Positions 1 to 9,263 of a stretch of 64,000 bases of DNA are shown here, one piece after another. Made by a program: the position numbers and the translations under genes. The stretch is from positions 26,255,601 through 26,319,600 of the forward strand of contig JAYESD010000009.1 in NCBI GenBank assembly GCA_036927565.1. The letters run 5' to 3'. The stretch's first letter is position 1. Every line of letters starts with the position of its first letter. Under the pieces are notes generated by a model. The model searched no databases and was not told the DNA's origin. It saw only the letters and a list, made by a program, of their open reading frames with translations. This DNA comes from Tuctoria greenei. Lineage: Eukaryota; Streptophyta; Magnoliopsida; Poales; Poaceae.

Positions 1-708
1 AAACACAAACCCTAGCGCCGCCACCTTGTCCCAAGATCCCAAAACACATCTCCCCACACATCTAAAGTGCAAAAAGAGCAAAATCAATTGAACACTTGGA
101 TTCAGGATTGGGAGATCGTCGTTCCTTCGTTGCGAGCTCTTGGGGTTTGATCTTTCTACACTCATACTCTGCATTGTAATACTTTCAAGTGTATTTGATC
201 ACTCCTTTCGTTGTAATTCTCGTGGGAGCCCTCAACGTGTGAGGTTGCCCCATAAACTCAGTGATTACCCATGCTAGTGGAATCAAGTCGGCCTTCGTGG
301 TGACTTGAAGAGGGAAAGGGTTGGAGACCCGGCTCTGTGTGAGCTTCCTCAACGACGAGGTAGATCTCGTGGTGAGATTGAACCTCGGTAAAAATTCGTG
401 TCTCTTTTGCCTCATTTACTTTACTTTTTGTTCACTAGATCACTTGATTGCTAAACAACAATTTAAGTTGCTTATAAGTCTTCACGTGCATTCATACAAT
501 AATCTTAAATCAAAGAACCTGTTGTTCTCATTTCCGCTGCTAAAAGAATCTAGTTTCCCAAATAACACTTAATCAATTCACATATTTCAGCACACCGGAC
601 TAGTCCGCCCACACAACCGGACTAGTCCGATCAAACTAGTTTTTGACGACTCTATTAAGTGTGCAGGAAATTTTAAAGGCCTATTCACCCCCCTCTAGGC
701 CACATTCA
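1..708 (+). repeat. Element A 5' LTR, 3' part only
   Basis: This is the distal part of the left LTR and aligns gap-free with 6384-7091. It ends in CA at 708 and is followed at once by the primer binding site. Two complete CGGACTAGTCCG palindromes lie near the end (about 596-630). The U3 part, with the promoter and large palindrome array, lies beyond the window edge. Confidence 0.92.
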
Positions 709-710
709 AT

Positions 711-722
711 TGGTATCAGAGC
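711..722 (+). other. Element A primer binding site (initiator Met-tRNA)
   Basis: The sequence TGGTATCAGAGC lies two bases after the LTR end. It is the usual plant Copia complement to the 3' end of initiator methionine tRNA, used to prime minus-strand DNA synthesis. Confidence 0.9.
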
Positions 723-762
723 AAGGTTCTCCGTCAACGAGACTCACATCTCGGAGAGATCA

Positions 763-1668
763 ATGGCCTCTGAGAAGAACAATGATATCCCGAAGACGAA
801 CATCAATGAGGAGGAACAAGAAGCTAAAGCCTTCGATGTGCTGAAATATAGCCCACATGATGATGAAGAAGTGTGACAACTAAAGACACTCCTGAGAAAG
901 AAACTGCTAGCACAAAAAGGCAAAGAAGAAGAGAAGACGACGAGGAGTAGTCATCACGACTACTCCCGACATCCTTACAACTACAACCGACTCAATTCAA
1001 ATAATCACTATCTATCAATTCCTATGGGAAAGCCTCCACAGTTTGACGGAAGTGACTACACCATGTGGAAGTACAACATGAAAATGCATCTAATATCTCT
1101 GAATCCTAGTCTGTAGCACATTGTTTGCACAGGCATAGATATCCCAGACACGGATGAGGAACTCACTCCAGAACAAGAACAAGAGATTCACAAAAACGCA
1201 CAAGCAGTCGCGGTGATCACATCATCACTAAGCACAGAGGAATTCACCAAGATCGATGGATTAGAAAGTGCAAAAAAAATTTGGGATACACTTAAGACAG
1301 CTCACGAAGGAAATAGGTCAGTTCGTGAAGCTAAAATTGTCCGCTTGAAGGAGAGTTGGGGAGATTTGCTATTGAGGAAGGCGAATCACCTCAAGACATG
1401 TACAATCGGATGAAATCACTCATCAACAAAATTCGTTCCTATGGAAGTAAGAAATGGACGTATCACGAGGTGGTTAAAAGGATGATTAGAGCTTTCATGC
1501 CAAGGAATGTCACACTTTGCTCAATGATTAGAGAAAGCCCCGGATTTCACAAAATGACTCCTGATGAGTTATTGGGGAAGATCATAAATCATGAAATGAT
1601 GGAGAAAGAGACTCAATATGTCAAAGACTTAGCCGAACTCACATCTTCCAAAAAGAAAGACTTGAGTC
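763..1668 (+). pseudogene. Element A gag remnant
   Basis: This is the capsid gene remnant. An ATG at 763 in good position after the primer site opens a frame starting MASEKNND that stops at 874. Later pieces carry typical Copia gag sequence: QFDGSDYTMWKYNMK near 1035-1080, then TAEEFTK-like and KKIWDTL segments (about 1213-1300). A frameshift near 1360 continues into ESPQDMYNRMKSLINK (about 1383-1430). The zinc knuckle is absent because the frame runs straight into reverse transcriptase at about 1669. At least one nonsense codon (near 1113), one early stop and one frameshift break it. The N-terminal part carries acidic and lysine-rich sequence usual for Sirevirus gag. Confidence 0.8.
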
Positions 1669-2932
1669 AGATCGTATTTTATTGGCATATGCTACTCACC
1701 ATAATTTTAAGCTGTATCAAATGGACGTCAAAAGCGCCTTCTTAAATGGCCCGATAAAGGAGGAAGTTTATGTGGAGCAGCCACCAGGATTCGAAGACCA
1801 AAGGTATCCCAACCATGTCTACAAACTGCGTAAGGCTCTCTATGGCCTCAAACAAGCTCCTCGAGCTTGGTATGAGTGCCTTAGAGCTTTTCTGACTCAA
1901 AATGGATTCAAAATTGGTAAAGTTGACTATACACTCTTCACTAAACATTGTGATGATCATCTATTCGTATGTCAAATTTATGTTGATGACATTATCTTTG
2001 GATCCACTAACAAGTCTTTCTGTGAAGAATTTAGCAAAATTATGACAGATAGGTTCGAGATGTGAATGATGGGCGAATTGAAGTTCTTCTTGGGATTCCA
2101 TGTGAAGCAACTAAGAGAAGGTACATTTATAAGCCAAACTAAATATACACAGGACATTCTCAAGAAATTCAATATGGACAAAGCCAAGCCCATCAAGACA
2201 CCCATGACCATTAACGGACATCTCAACCTTAATGAAGACGGTCCAAATGTGGACCAGAAGGTATATCGGTCCATGATCGTCTCCTTACTTTATTTATGTG
2301 CATCTAGGCCAGACATTATGCTTAGTGTTTGCTTGTGTGCAAGGTTTCAAGCCGCACCTAAAGAGTGTCACTTAATTGCTGTAAAAATAATCCTAAGATA
2401 CCTTGTGCACGCACCCAACTTGGGCCTTTGGTATCCCAAAGGATCCAAGTTTAACTTGATAGGGTATTCTAACGCCGACTATGCAGGATGCAATGTCGAT
2501 AGAAAGAGAACGTTAGGGACTTGTCAATTTCTTGGTAGATCCCTAGTTTCTTGGTCATCTAAAAAGCAAAAATCCATTGCTCTTAAAACAGTGGAAGCAG
2601 AGTATGTTGCAGGCGGTAGTTGTTGCGCACAACTACTTTGGATGCGTCAGACTCTTAGGGACTACGGCTACAATTTAAGCCATATCCCGCTTCTATGTGA
2701 TAATGAAAGTGCTATAAAAATTGCACACAACCCTGTAGAGCACTCAAGAACTAAGCACATAGATATCCGTCATCACTTTCTTAGAGATCATTCGTTAAAA
2801 GGTGACATTGCTATTTCACATGTTAGGACTGAAAAACAACTTGCGGATATTTTCACCAAACCATTAGATGAGAAAAGGTTTTGTGAGCTTAGGAATGAAC
2901 TTAATATTCTTGACTCTCGAAATGTGGCTTGA
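1669..2932 (+). pseudogene. Element A reverse transcriptase-RNase H remnant
   Basis: The frame enters RT at a RILLAYATHHNFKLYQMDV segment and carries the Copia motifs KSAFLNG, LYGLKQAPRAWYE and the YVDD catalytic box (codons 1979-1990). A TGA at 2063-2065, where the related copy H has Ser, interrupts the thumb region in FEM-MMGELKFFLG. Translation then runs to 2932 through SRPDIMLSV, the RNase H region with VEAEYVAGGSC (the E of the catalytic set) and the LADIFTKPLDEKRF end. The first third of RT, all of integrase and protease are deleted. The closest relative in the window is 56282-58139 of element H. Confidence 0.88.
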
Positions 2933-3796
2933 AACATTGCATACCTAGTTGAAACTTCAAATGTCACATTTTATTGTTAAAACTGCTCCTCACCTCTTTT
3001 TCTTCTAAGAAAACTATTTTAATGAAGAAATCTTGCAGTTTATGACCACTTTTATTGTTAATTGCCTACTGGTCATAATTACCAAGATTATTTGCAAAAC
3101 TATTGTCCTTGGATCACTATTAATCATCTCTCTATGTATTATTCTTTTGAAACCGGACTTGTCCGATTTTCCACCGGACTAGTCCGGACAGTCAAAATGC
3201 CTAGGTTTTCTAGGGGCACCGGACTAGTCCGTCTCTTTGACCAGACTAGTCCGATCGGCTGCGTATATAAGCGGTTGGCCGGCCCAAATCAATATTTTAA
3301 ACCTCCCTCCACTTGGTCTCCCTCACCTCTCCTCTTCTCTCCTAAACCCTAGCCCCCAAAGAGATCTTCGATTTGAGCCCTCAAAAACTAGGTTTTCTCT
3401 GTGGGAAATCCTCTCCTCGACGAGTTGATCCTCCCCTCCGAACTCATCTGGACAGATTCTTGCTCCTTCAACGCGAATCTTCAAATCTCGATTAATTTCA
3501 CCCTAAAACCAAACTCTCCACTTTTCTCGTTCTAGCTCATTTCACTTGATTCCAAGGTTGTACATTAGCTTTAGAGATGTATTCCTACCACTTCCCTACC
3601 CTTTTGTATCTCTAGATAGGAGTTTTGATTCAACGGATTTGTTAGGGTTCTTATGCCAGGCCGGACTAGTCCGGCTCTCAGGTGCGAACAAGTCCGGTAC
3701 ACTAGACAAGTCCGCACTCTGAAACCGGACAAGTCCGGTCTTTGACATCTGAATCCCTACAATTCCTTCAATCCTTGGTTCATTGTTATCTAATCC
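2933..3796 (+). repeat. Element A pol-env spacer with two palindrome clusters
   Basis: This 864-bp spacer separates the RNase H stop from the env-like ORF and has no convincing gene. It holds two clusters of the self-complementary 12-mer CGGACWWGTCCG or near variants: four copies at 3154-3253, just after pol, and four at 3662-3737, just before the env-like ATG. Pyrimidine-rich sequence lies between them (3298-3350). The same two-cluster layout occurs in the matching spacer of element H, so it is conserved in both elements. A TATA-like GTATATAAGC sits near 3263, between the clusters. Confidence 0.75.
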
Positions 3797-5314
3797 ATGA
3801 ACTCCTTATCAGGCACGATGTCTTCTGGCTCAGATTACAGCTCTTTCCACATTGATGAAGAAGTTCAAAGCGAAAGAGGGAGGAGAGCCAAGGAGAGATA
3901 CATGAAGAAAAGACATGATGTCAATGTCCACTCTCCACCCTCCGACGACAATTTGCCTAAGAAGAAGAAGGTTGTTGTCAAAAAGGCTCAAGGAAAAGCT
4001 GTTGAGAGCTCATCAGGGCCAAGAAGGGTTCTCAATAAAGGGAAGGGACTTGCTAGTGGTCCCATTGGGCCCTTGAAGATGAAAAAAAACCAGTCACCGC
4101 AACAGGCAGCCTTCTAGTGAGGATTACACTGGGAAAGGGGGTGAGCTAGCTGATAACTTCAGGAAGATTGATGTGTATAATCAACCTAAACAATGCTCAG
4201 ACCCAAGATTCTGGAGCAACTTTCATGCCGACTACTACGAGCACGTGTACATGAAATGAAGAATCCAGTAGTGGAGGGCCAATGGGTGAATGTGGGGTAC
4301 CTGCAGTCGAAGAGGTATCCTGCTTTTCGTGAGGTGGTTGAGGCCTTGGAGAGGCACAGTTTGAAGGATCTGCTCGCCTTTGAGTATGACTGGAACAATG
4401 AGGTCATAACCCAATTTTACTCTACCCTCTACTTTGCTCGTGGTGATGGAGACAGTCTTACTTGGATGACTCATGGTTCCAAGTATAGTGTCACTTATGA
4501 TGAATTTGTAAGGATCCTTCACCTTGAACACACTCTGGATCATGATCTTGTCATCCACAATCTAAAACCCTTGGAGAAGGATGAGCTTAAGTTCCTCTAT
4601 GACACAAGGATGCCCTATGTCCCTCCCACCATCAAATACCTGAAGCCCTTCTTTGTGGTCCTCAACAGAATCTTGAGGAAGACAATAGCCCCGAAAGATG
4701 GAGATGTGGGGACTATCCAAGGAACCTTGAGGACCCTAATAAAGCTCATTGGTGGAAGGAGACCCTTCAATGTCTTTGAGTACATCTACAGTGACATTGT
4801 GAACATCTCAATCACTCCCAATAGATCTTGCGGGTATGCCCCGTACATCATGTACATGATTGAGAAAGTGCCCGGACTTGAGTTTGTGAAGGATGTTCAC
4901 CATACGGGGTTGAAGCCACAAAAGCCTACTGAGTACACTCTTCCCTCAGCTCCAACTGCTCCTTCCTCCCCCACAACGGAGAGGAGGTCTAAACAATCGC
5001 ATGATGCAGTTGCTCCTCCTGACTCTTCTCCTGTCCATGAACCCCTCGGTGGCATCGTCAAAATGCTCTCCTCCATTTTTGCCTGCTGCCGCAAGATCGA
5101 AGACAGGCAGCGTAGAGAGAAAGTGGCAAGGAAGAAACATCAACAATATGTAAATGCCAACATCAAAGCTATCTGTGACAAGCTTGAGATTGAGCCGGTT
5201 GGATCACTGCCCGCCTTCGAGGACTCCGAGGAAGATCTTGCCCCGGTGAATGACAATGATGATGAAGATGAAGATAGGACTGAAACCGAAGGAGAGAGCA
5301 GCGATGATGAGTGA
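3797..5314 (+). pseudogene. Element A env-like ORF (third ORF), frame-broken
   Basis: This third Sirevirus ORF follows pol and is called envelope-like by position. The ATG at 3797 opens a lysine-rich N-terminal region with serine and basic stretches; that frame stops near 4117. Homology to element H resumes with SDPRFWSNFHADYYE (about 4198-4245) in a second frame, then in the 4193-5314 frame as VEGQWVNVGYLQSKRYPAF and a DWNNEVITQFYSTLYF core (about 4390-4437). The tail is a two-cysteine segment (FACCRKIED) and a strongly acidic C-terminus ending at 5314. I see no hydrophobic segment long enough for a membrane anchor. Homology with 53668-55560 runs over most of the length. Stops and at least two frame changes make it non-functional. 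Confidence 0.78.
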
Positions 5315-5708
5315 TTCCCCTCATTTTTTCCCTTTTTGGTGCCTTGATGCCAAAGGGGGGGAGATTGAGACTAGTTTGAGACTATCTCTAGTAGTAGTTA
5401 TTATGCTTTTGTGATCGAGGACATGTACCTATTTTTAAAACTTTGTAATGCACTATTTCTTTTCCTATGTGTGATGCTTATTGTTGCTCTAATGTTTACT
5501 TCTATGTTCATTACTGTTTGTCTTTGGTTCATCACATTTTGTTGATCACACACCTGTTAGGCACCCCACCATAAGGTGTGTGCATATGTGAGAAGCCTTT
5601 TGTGAATTAATCGTTATTCTCATATGTGCACACCTTATGAAAATCAAAGTTTTATTCTCAATTGTGAAATCTCAAATGGTTGTCATCAATCACCAAAAAG
5701 GGGGAGAT
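5315..5708 (+). other. Element A 3' spacer with polypurine tracts
   Basis: This is noncoding sequence between the env-like ORF and the 3' LTR. It has two purine tracts: an internal one at about 5352-5366 (AAAGGGGGGGAGA type) and the terminal tract at 5695-5708 (AAAAAGGGGGAGAT) directly abutting the LTR. The terminal tract would prime plus-strand DNA synthesis. Duplicated tracts are usual in Sireviruses. Confidence 0.85.
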
Positions 5709-5995
5709 TGTAAGTGCATCTAGGATATCCCTTGTGGGTTTTGGCTAATTGATGACGAACATATGAGATCCTAACAAAACTATTGAGATGGTTGCAGGAC
5801 AAACAAAATGAAATAGCTCGGTGCACACAAAAAGGTGAAAAATGGAGTGGTGTTCAAAGAAGAATACTTTGATGGATTTTGGAAGAACAAATTAGATTTT
5901 AAATGTATAGGGTGTGTATGGAAGACACACTCCAAGAGCTCACGACTTTGTGCAGGGGTAAGGGTTTTAAAATTAACCTAACTTTCACAGTGCAC

Positions 5996-6292
5996 CGGAC
6001 TAGTCCGATCATGGACCGGACTAGTCCGCCGAACTTTCTGAAGTCCACCTTCACACAGCACCGGACTAGTCCGATCATGGACCAGACTAGTCCGCCAGAC
6101 TTTCTGGAATCTCCCACCTCTGGAGATCGAACTAGTCTGTGTGTCCACCGAACTAGTCCGCTGAACTTTCTAGAGTCTGTTTTCACAAAAGGTCGGACTA
6201 GTCTGTTTTCCAACCAGACTAGTCCGCCAGACTTTCTGGACTTCGAGTTACACTGTGACCAGACAAGTCCGGACTTGCACCGGACTAGTCCG
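5996..6292 (+). repeat. Palindrome array in element A LTR U3
   Basis: About ten copies of CGGACTAGTCCG or one- to two-base variants lie within 300 bp, spaced roughly 18 to 45 bp apart, some joined by similar CCGAACTTTCTG-type spacers. The full unit is its own reverse complement, so both strands carry the same motif and both read as open frames with repeated RTSP or GLVR. The array ends just upstream of the TATA box. Confidence 0.9.
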
Positions 6293-6329
6293 GTATTAGG
6301 GTTTTTCAATGGTAACTTTTTGGAAACCT

Positions 6330-6337
6330 TATAAATA
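6330..6337 (+). promoter_or_regulatory. TATA box of element A 3' LTR
   Basis: TATAAATA lies just downstream of the palindrome array and about 50 bp upstream of the position matching base 1 of the window. It fits the core promoter position of a Copia LTR. Confidence 0.6.
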
Positions 6338-7091
6338 GAGAATCCACGGCCTTCCACAGAGGATACATGTCCAATACTGCAAAAAACACAAACCCTAGCG
6401 CCGCCACCTTGTCCCAAGAGCCCAAAACACATCTCCCCACACATCTAAAGTGCAAAAAGAGCAAAATCAATTGAACACTTGGATTCGGGATTGGGAGCTC
6501 GTCGTTCCTTCATTGCGAGCTCTTGGGGTTCGATCTTTCTACACTCATACTCTGCATTGTAATACTTTCAAGTGTATTTGATCACTCCTTTCATTGTAAT
6601 TCTCGTTGGAGCCCTCAACGTGTGAGGTTGCCCCATAAACTCGGTGATTACCCGTGCTAGTGGAATCAAGTCGGCCTTCATGGTGACTTGAAGAGGGAAA
6701 GGGTTGGAGACCCAGCTCTGTGTGAGCTTCCTCAACGAGGAGGTAGATCTCGTGGTGAGATCGAACCTCGGTAAAAATTCGTGTCTCTTGTGCCTCATTT
6801 ACTTTACTTTTTGTTCACTAGATCACTTGATTGGTAAACAACAATTGAAGTTGCTTATAAGTCTTCACGTACATTCATACAATAATCTTAAATCAAAGAA
6901 TCTGTTGTTCTCATTTCTGCTGCTAAAAGAATCTAGTTTCCCAAATAACACTTAATCAATTCACATATTTCAGCACACCGGACTAGTCCGCCCACACAAC
7001 CGGACTAGTCCGGTCAAACAAGTTTTTGACGACTCTATTAGGTGTGCAGGAAATTTTAAAGGCCTATTCACCCCCCTCTAGGCCACATTCA

Positions 7092-7387
7092 GATTTGCAG
7101 CCTCAAAAAGTGTGTGAGTTCTCCCATCATACTCATCTCAAGTTCTGAACTCATCATAGCTGAAAACAAGGACACAAGATCATGAGAAGCACAACCAAAG
7201 ATAATATCATCCACATACACTTGAATGAATAGTGAGTCACTGCCATGCTTAAGTACAAAAAGAGTTTTATCAACCTTGCCCACGGTAAACCCTTTTCAAG
7301 TAATAATGATTTTACCCTATCATACCATGCTCTAGGGGCTTGTTTGAGACCGTACAAGGCTTTGGACAGATTGTAAATATGAGTAGG
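7092..7387 (-). pseudogene. Element C reverse transcriptase, distal piece
   Basis: On the minus strand this reads ALYGLKQAPRAWYDR, then the YVDD box (codons 7217-7206) and SMMGELTHFL. It is the direct continuation of the RT that stops at 17537. Element B was inserted between them at a GTAGG target, and element A was inserted at its other edge. A frame change near 7285 (LPWAR against GKVDKT) breaks it. The rest of element C in this direction lies left of the window. Confidence 0.9.
7383..7387. repeat. Element B target-site duplication, left copy
   Basis: GTAGG precedes the first base of element B and matches 17537-17541 perfectly. Removing element B and one copy restores a continuous reading frame of element C reverse transcriptase. 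Confidence 0.95.
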
Positions 7388-9201
7388 TGAGACCTATGTG
7401 TGTTGAATACATTGGCTTTGACAATAAAAATTTTGAATGCTGCCATAACATCGTTTTAGCAAGGTCCAACTCTAGCTCTGAGCTTCTACAAGTTCCGACA
7501 ACAGGTACGACTTTCTTTGTCTAGGTCCCACATGTTTTTTGGTACCGGTGAGCTTTGTCTTTAGCTCCGGCATGTCTTTGATAGATCCGACATGTCTTTG
7601 TTAAGCTCTGATATGTTTTGATAGGTCCGACTTATGTTGGTTAGCTCCGACATGTTTTTCTAGCTCCGGGTTTTGGATTGACTAGTTCTGACTAGATTTG
7701 GTAAGCTCCGGAGCTAGGTTGTACTAGCTTTGGTAAGCTCCGGTGCTAGGTTGTCCTAGCTTTGGTAAGCTCCGGCTCAAGCTCCGGTTAGCTTTGGCAA
7801 GGTTCGGAGCTTGATCGCAATGTTCCTCCTTTTATCTTGCAATGTTTCAAACTTGCTTTACACTTATGGAAAGTTTGCTTCATATTCTTTTATTAAGTTT
7901 TTGGTGTGTTTTGGTGGTTAAGGTTGATAACATTTTGCTATGGTTTGCAACATGCTTTTGTGAAGTGCTCACGTAAGATGTTGTAGTTTCGGAACTAATT
8001 TGAGTCAAGTCGCGGACTTGGGCTCGTACGGAAGTATTGGTTTTTTGTTCATGTGCAGGTGTTGCTTGAGTTCAAGACATGGCTGGTGACGGGATCCATT
8101 GAACTAGTCTTAGGGAGAAGATGAGGTTCAACAACCAAGTTCGGGAGGAATTATAGTTGAGTTGATCTGGAGGTTGCGCAGCATGTATGAATCAAGAACA
8201 ATGCATATGAAGGTATCGTGGACGTCGTTGGAAGATGTTTGCACGTATGCAAGGAGTGCATGGACGTGGCTACGTGGTTCCGAGGCGTGATGAAGATATG
8301 TGGACATAAAGAATTGGTTGGAATGGTCCAACCGACTAGGTTATGGACTCAGGCTGCGGTTGAGTCGTGTTTGACTCAAATATGGAAAGATTTGAGTTGG
8401 TTATGATAGGATTTCGTGTGGGTCATGAATTTGAGTTGTTTTAGGAACGTGGGATACATTCCTAAGGTATTTTGAAGTCTTAAGATTGCTTTTATCTCCA
8501 TATAGAAGAGTCCTAAGCAGTTATGGAAAGTTTCGATTCGTGATTAGAGTCCTAGTTGAGATTGGGTTAGCCTAAGGACTGGTTATATAAGCAAGGGAGG
8601 CCAGAGCTCATGGTGGACGACTTTGGGGGCTGTTCCTCTTATGTTCTATTAAATAAAATTCGTAGTTGAATGGATCTTTTGTGCCTTGTTCGTCTGACTT
8701 GTTTCAGACAAGTTTTTCTCGTCGAGTTTCTGCACAGCACTACCTTTCTTCGGTGGTTTTATCGTAACTAGAGTTTTACATATCCATTTGACGTGATTCT
8801 TTTTTGGTTGTCTTCAAAACTTGATTATATATCATATATCAAAATTTCACGGTCATTGGATTTGTGGTTTTTGATCTACATAAGTTTCTTTGCAGTATGA
8901 TCTGTTTTTTACTTGGTAGAACAGATTGACATTTGTTCGATCTTTCGATCGTAACTTGAGTTTCTCTCGACGGATTTGAGTGATTCTTGTTGTGTTGTCT
9001 TTGTGACTTGATTCTCTCTGATATCTATCACTTTTGTCATGGTGAAACACGTTTAGTTTAGTCTCACACATAATTTCTTTAACAGATCGTTTTTCTGCTG
9101 AAGGGGTTGGGATTTAATTGTTTCCGCTGCGTAAGATTTTTTAATCTACCATTCACCTCCCCCCCCCTCTGGTAGCTGTTCACGTGCTCTTCGATCCTAC
9201 A
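7388..9201 (+). repeat. Element B 5' LTR
   Basis: The LTR begins TGAGACCTATGTG and ends GATCCTACA just before the primer site. U3 carries a run of short degenerate repeats built on AGCTCCGG and GGTCCGAC (about 7490-7815), including two near-identical 32-bp units with GCTAGGTTGT. A TATA box lies at 8584-8591. The 3' end holds a run of C (9161-9169) just upstream of the LTR end. Confidence 0.9.
8584..8591 (+). promoter_or_regulatory. TATA box of element B 5' LTR
   Basis: TATATAAG occurs in the same context in the 3' LTR at 16918-16925 and, as TATAAAAG, in the related LTR of element C. Confidence 0.55.
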
Positions 9202-9203
9202 AT

Positions 9204-9216
9204 TGGTATCAGAGCC
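9204..9216 (+). other. Element B primer binding site (initiator Met-tRNA)
   Basis: TGGTATCAGAGCC starts two bases after the LTR end at 9201 and is complementary to the initiator methionine tRNA 3' end. Confidence 0.9.
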
Positions 9217-9263
9217 ACGGTGCTCTAATCTTTTTGATTTGCACGTGTTTTTGACTAATCATT

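Larger units (their letters stand above)
1..7091 (+). mobile_element. Element A: Sirevirus-type Copia LTR retrotransposon, internally deleted
   Basis: The element reads 5' LTR (cut by the window edge), Met-tRNA primer site, gag, RT-RNase H, spacer, env-like ORF, polypurine tract, 3' LTR. Position 1 matches position 6384, and the two LTR copies align without gaps over 708 bp, with 22 mismatches by my count (about 3%). An env-like ORF after pol, several purine tracts before the 3' LTR and CGGACTAGTCCG-type palindromes are hallmarks of the Sirevirus branch of Copia. The end of gag, protease, integrase and the first part of RT are missing, so this copy cannot be autonomous. It sits inside element C, whose minus-strand RT resumes at 7092. 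Its 5' target-site duplication lies outside the window. Confidence 0.9.
5709..7091 (+). repeat. Element A 3' LTR (complete, 1383 bp)
   Basis: The LTR begins TGTAAGTGCATCTAGG right after the polypurine tract and ends CCACATTCA at 7091, giving the canonical TG...CA ends. It contains a large palindrome array in U3 (5996-6292), a TATA box at 6330-6337 and two more palindromes near its end (about 6977-7013). Beyond 7091 the sequence switches to the minus-strand RT of element C. Confidence 0.92.

Noticed and set aside
5996..6292. CRISPR-like regularly spaced short repeats
   Set aside because: Units are self-complementary, degenerate and unevenly spaced, lie in a plant LTR, and there are no cas genes.
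5899..6444. Overlapping long ORFs on both strands in the element A LTR
   Set aside because: They are produced by the self-complementary palindrome array, which lacks stops in several frames; no family resemblance and no conservation expected.
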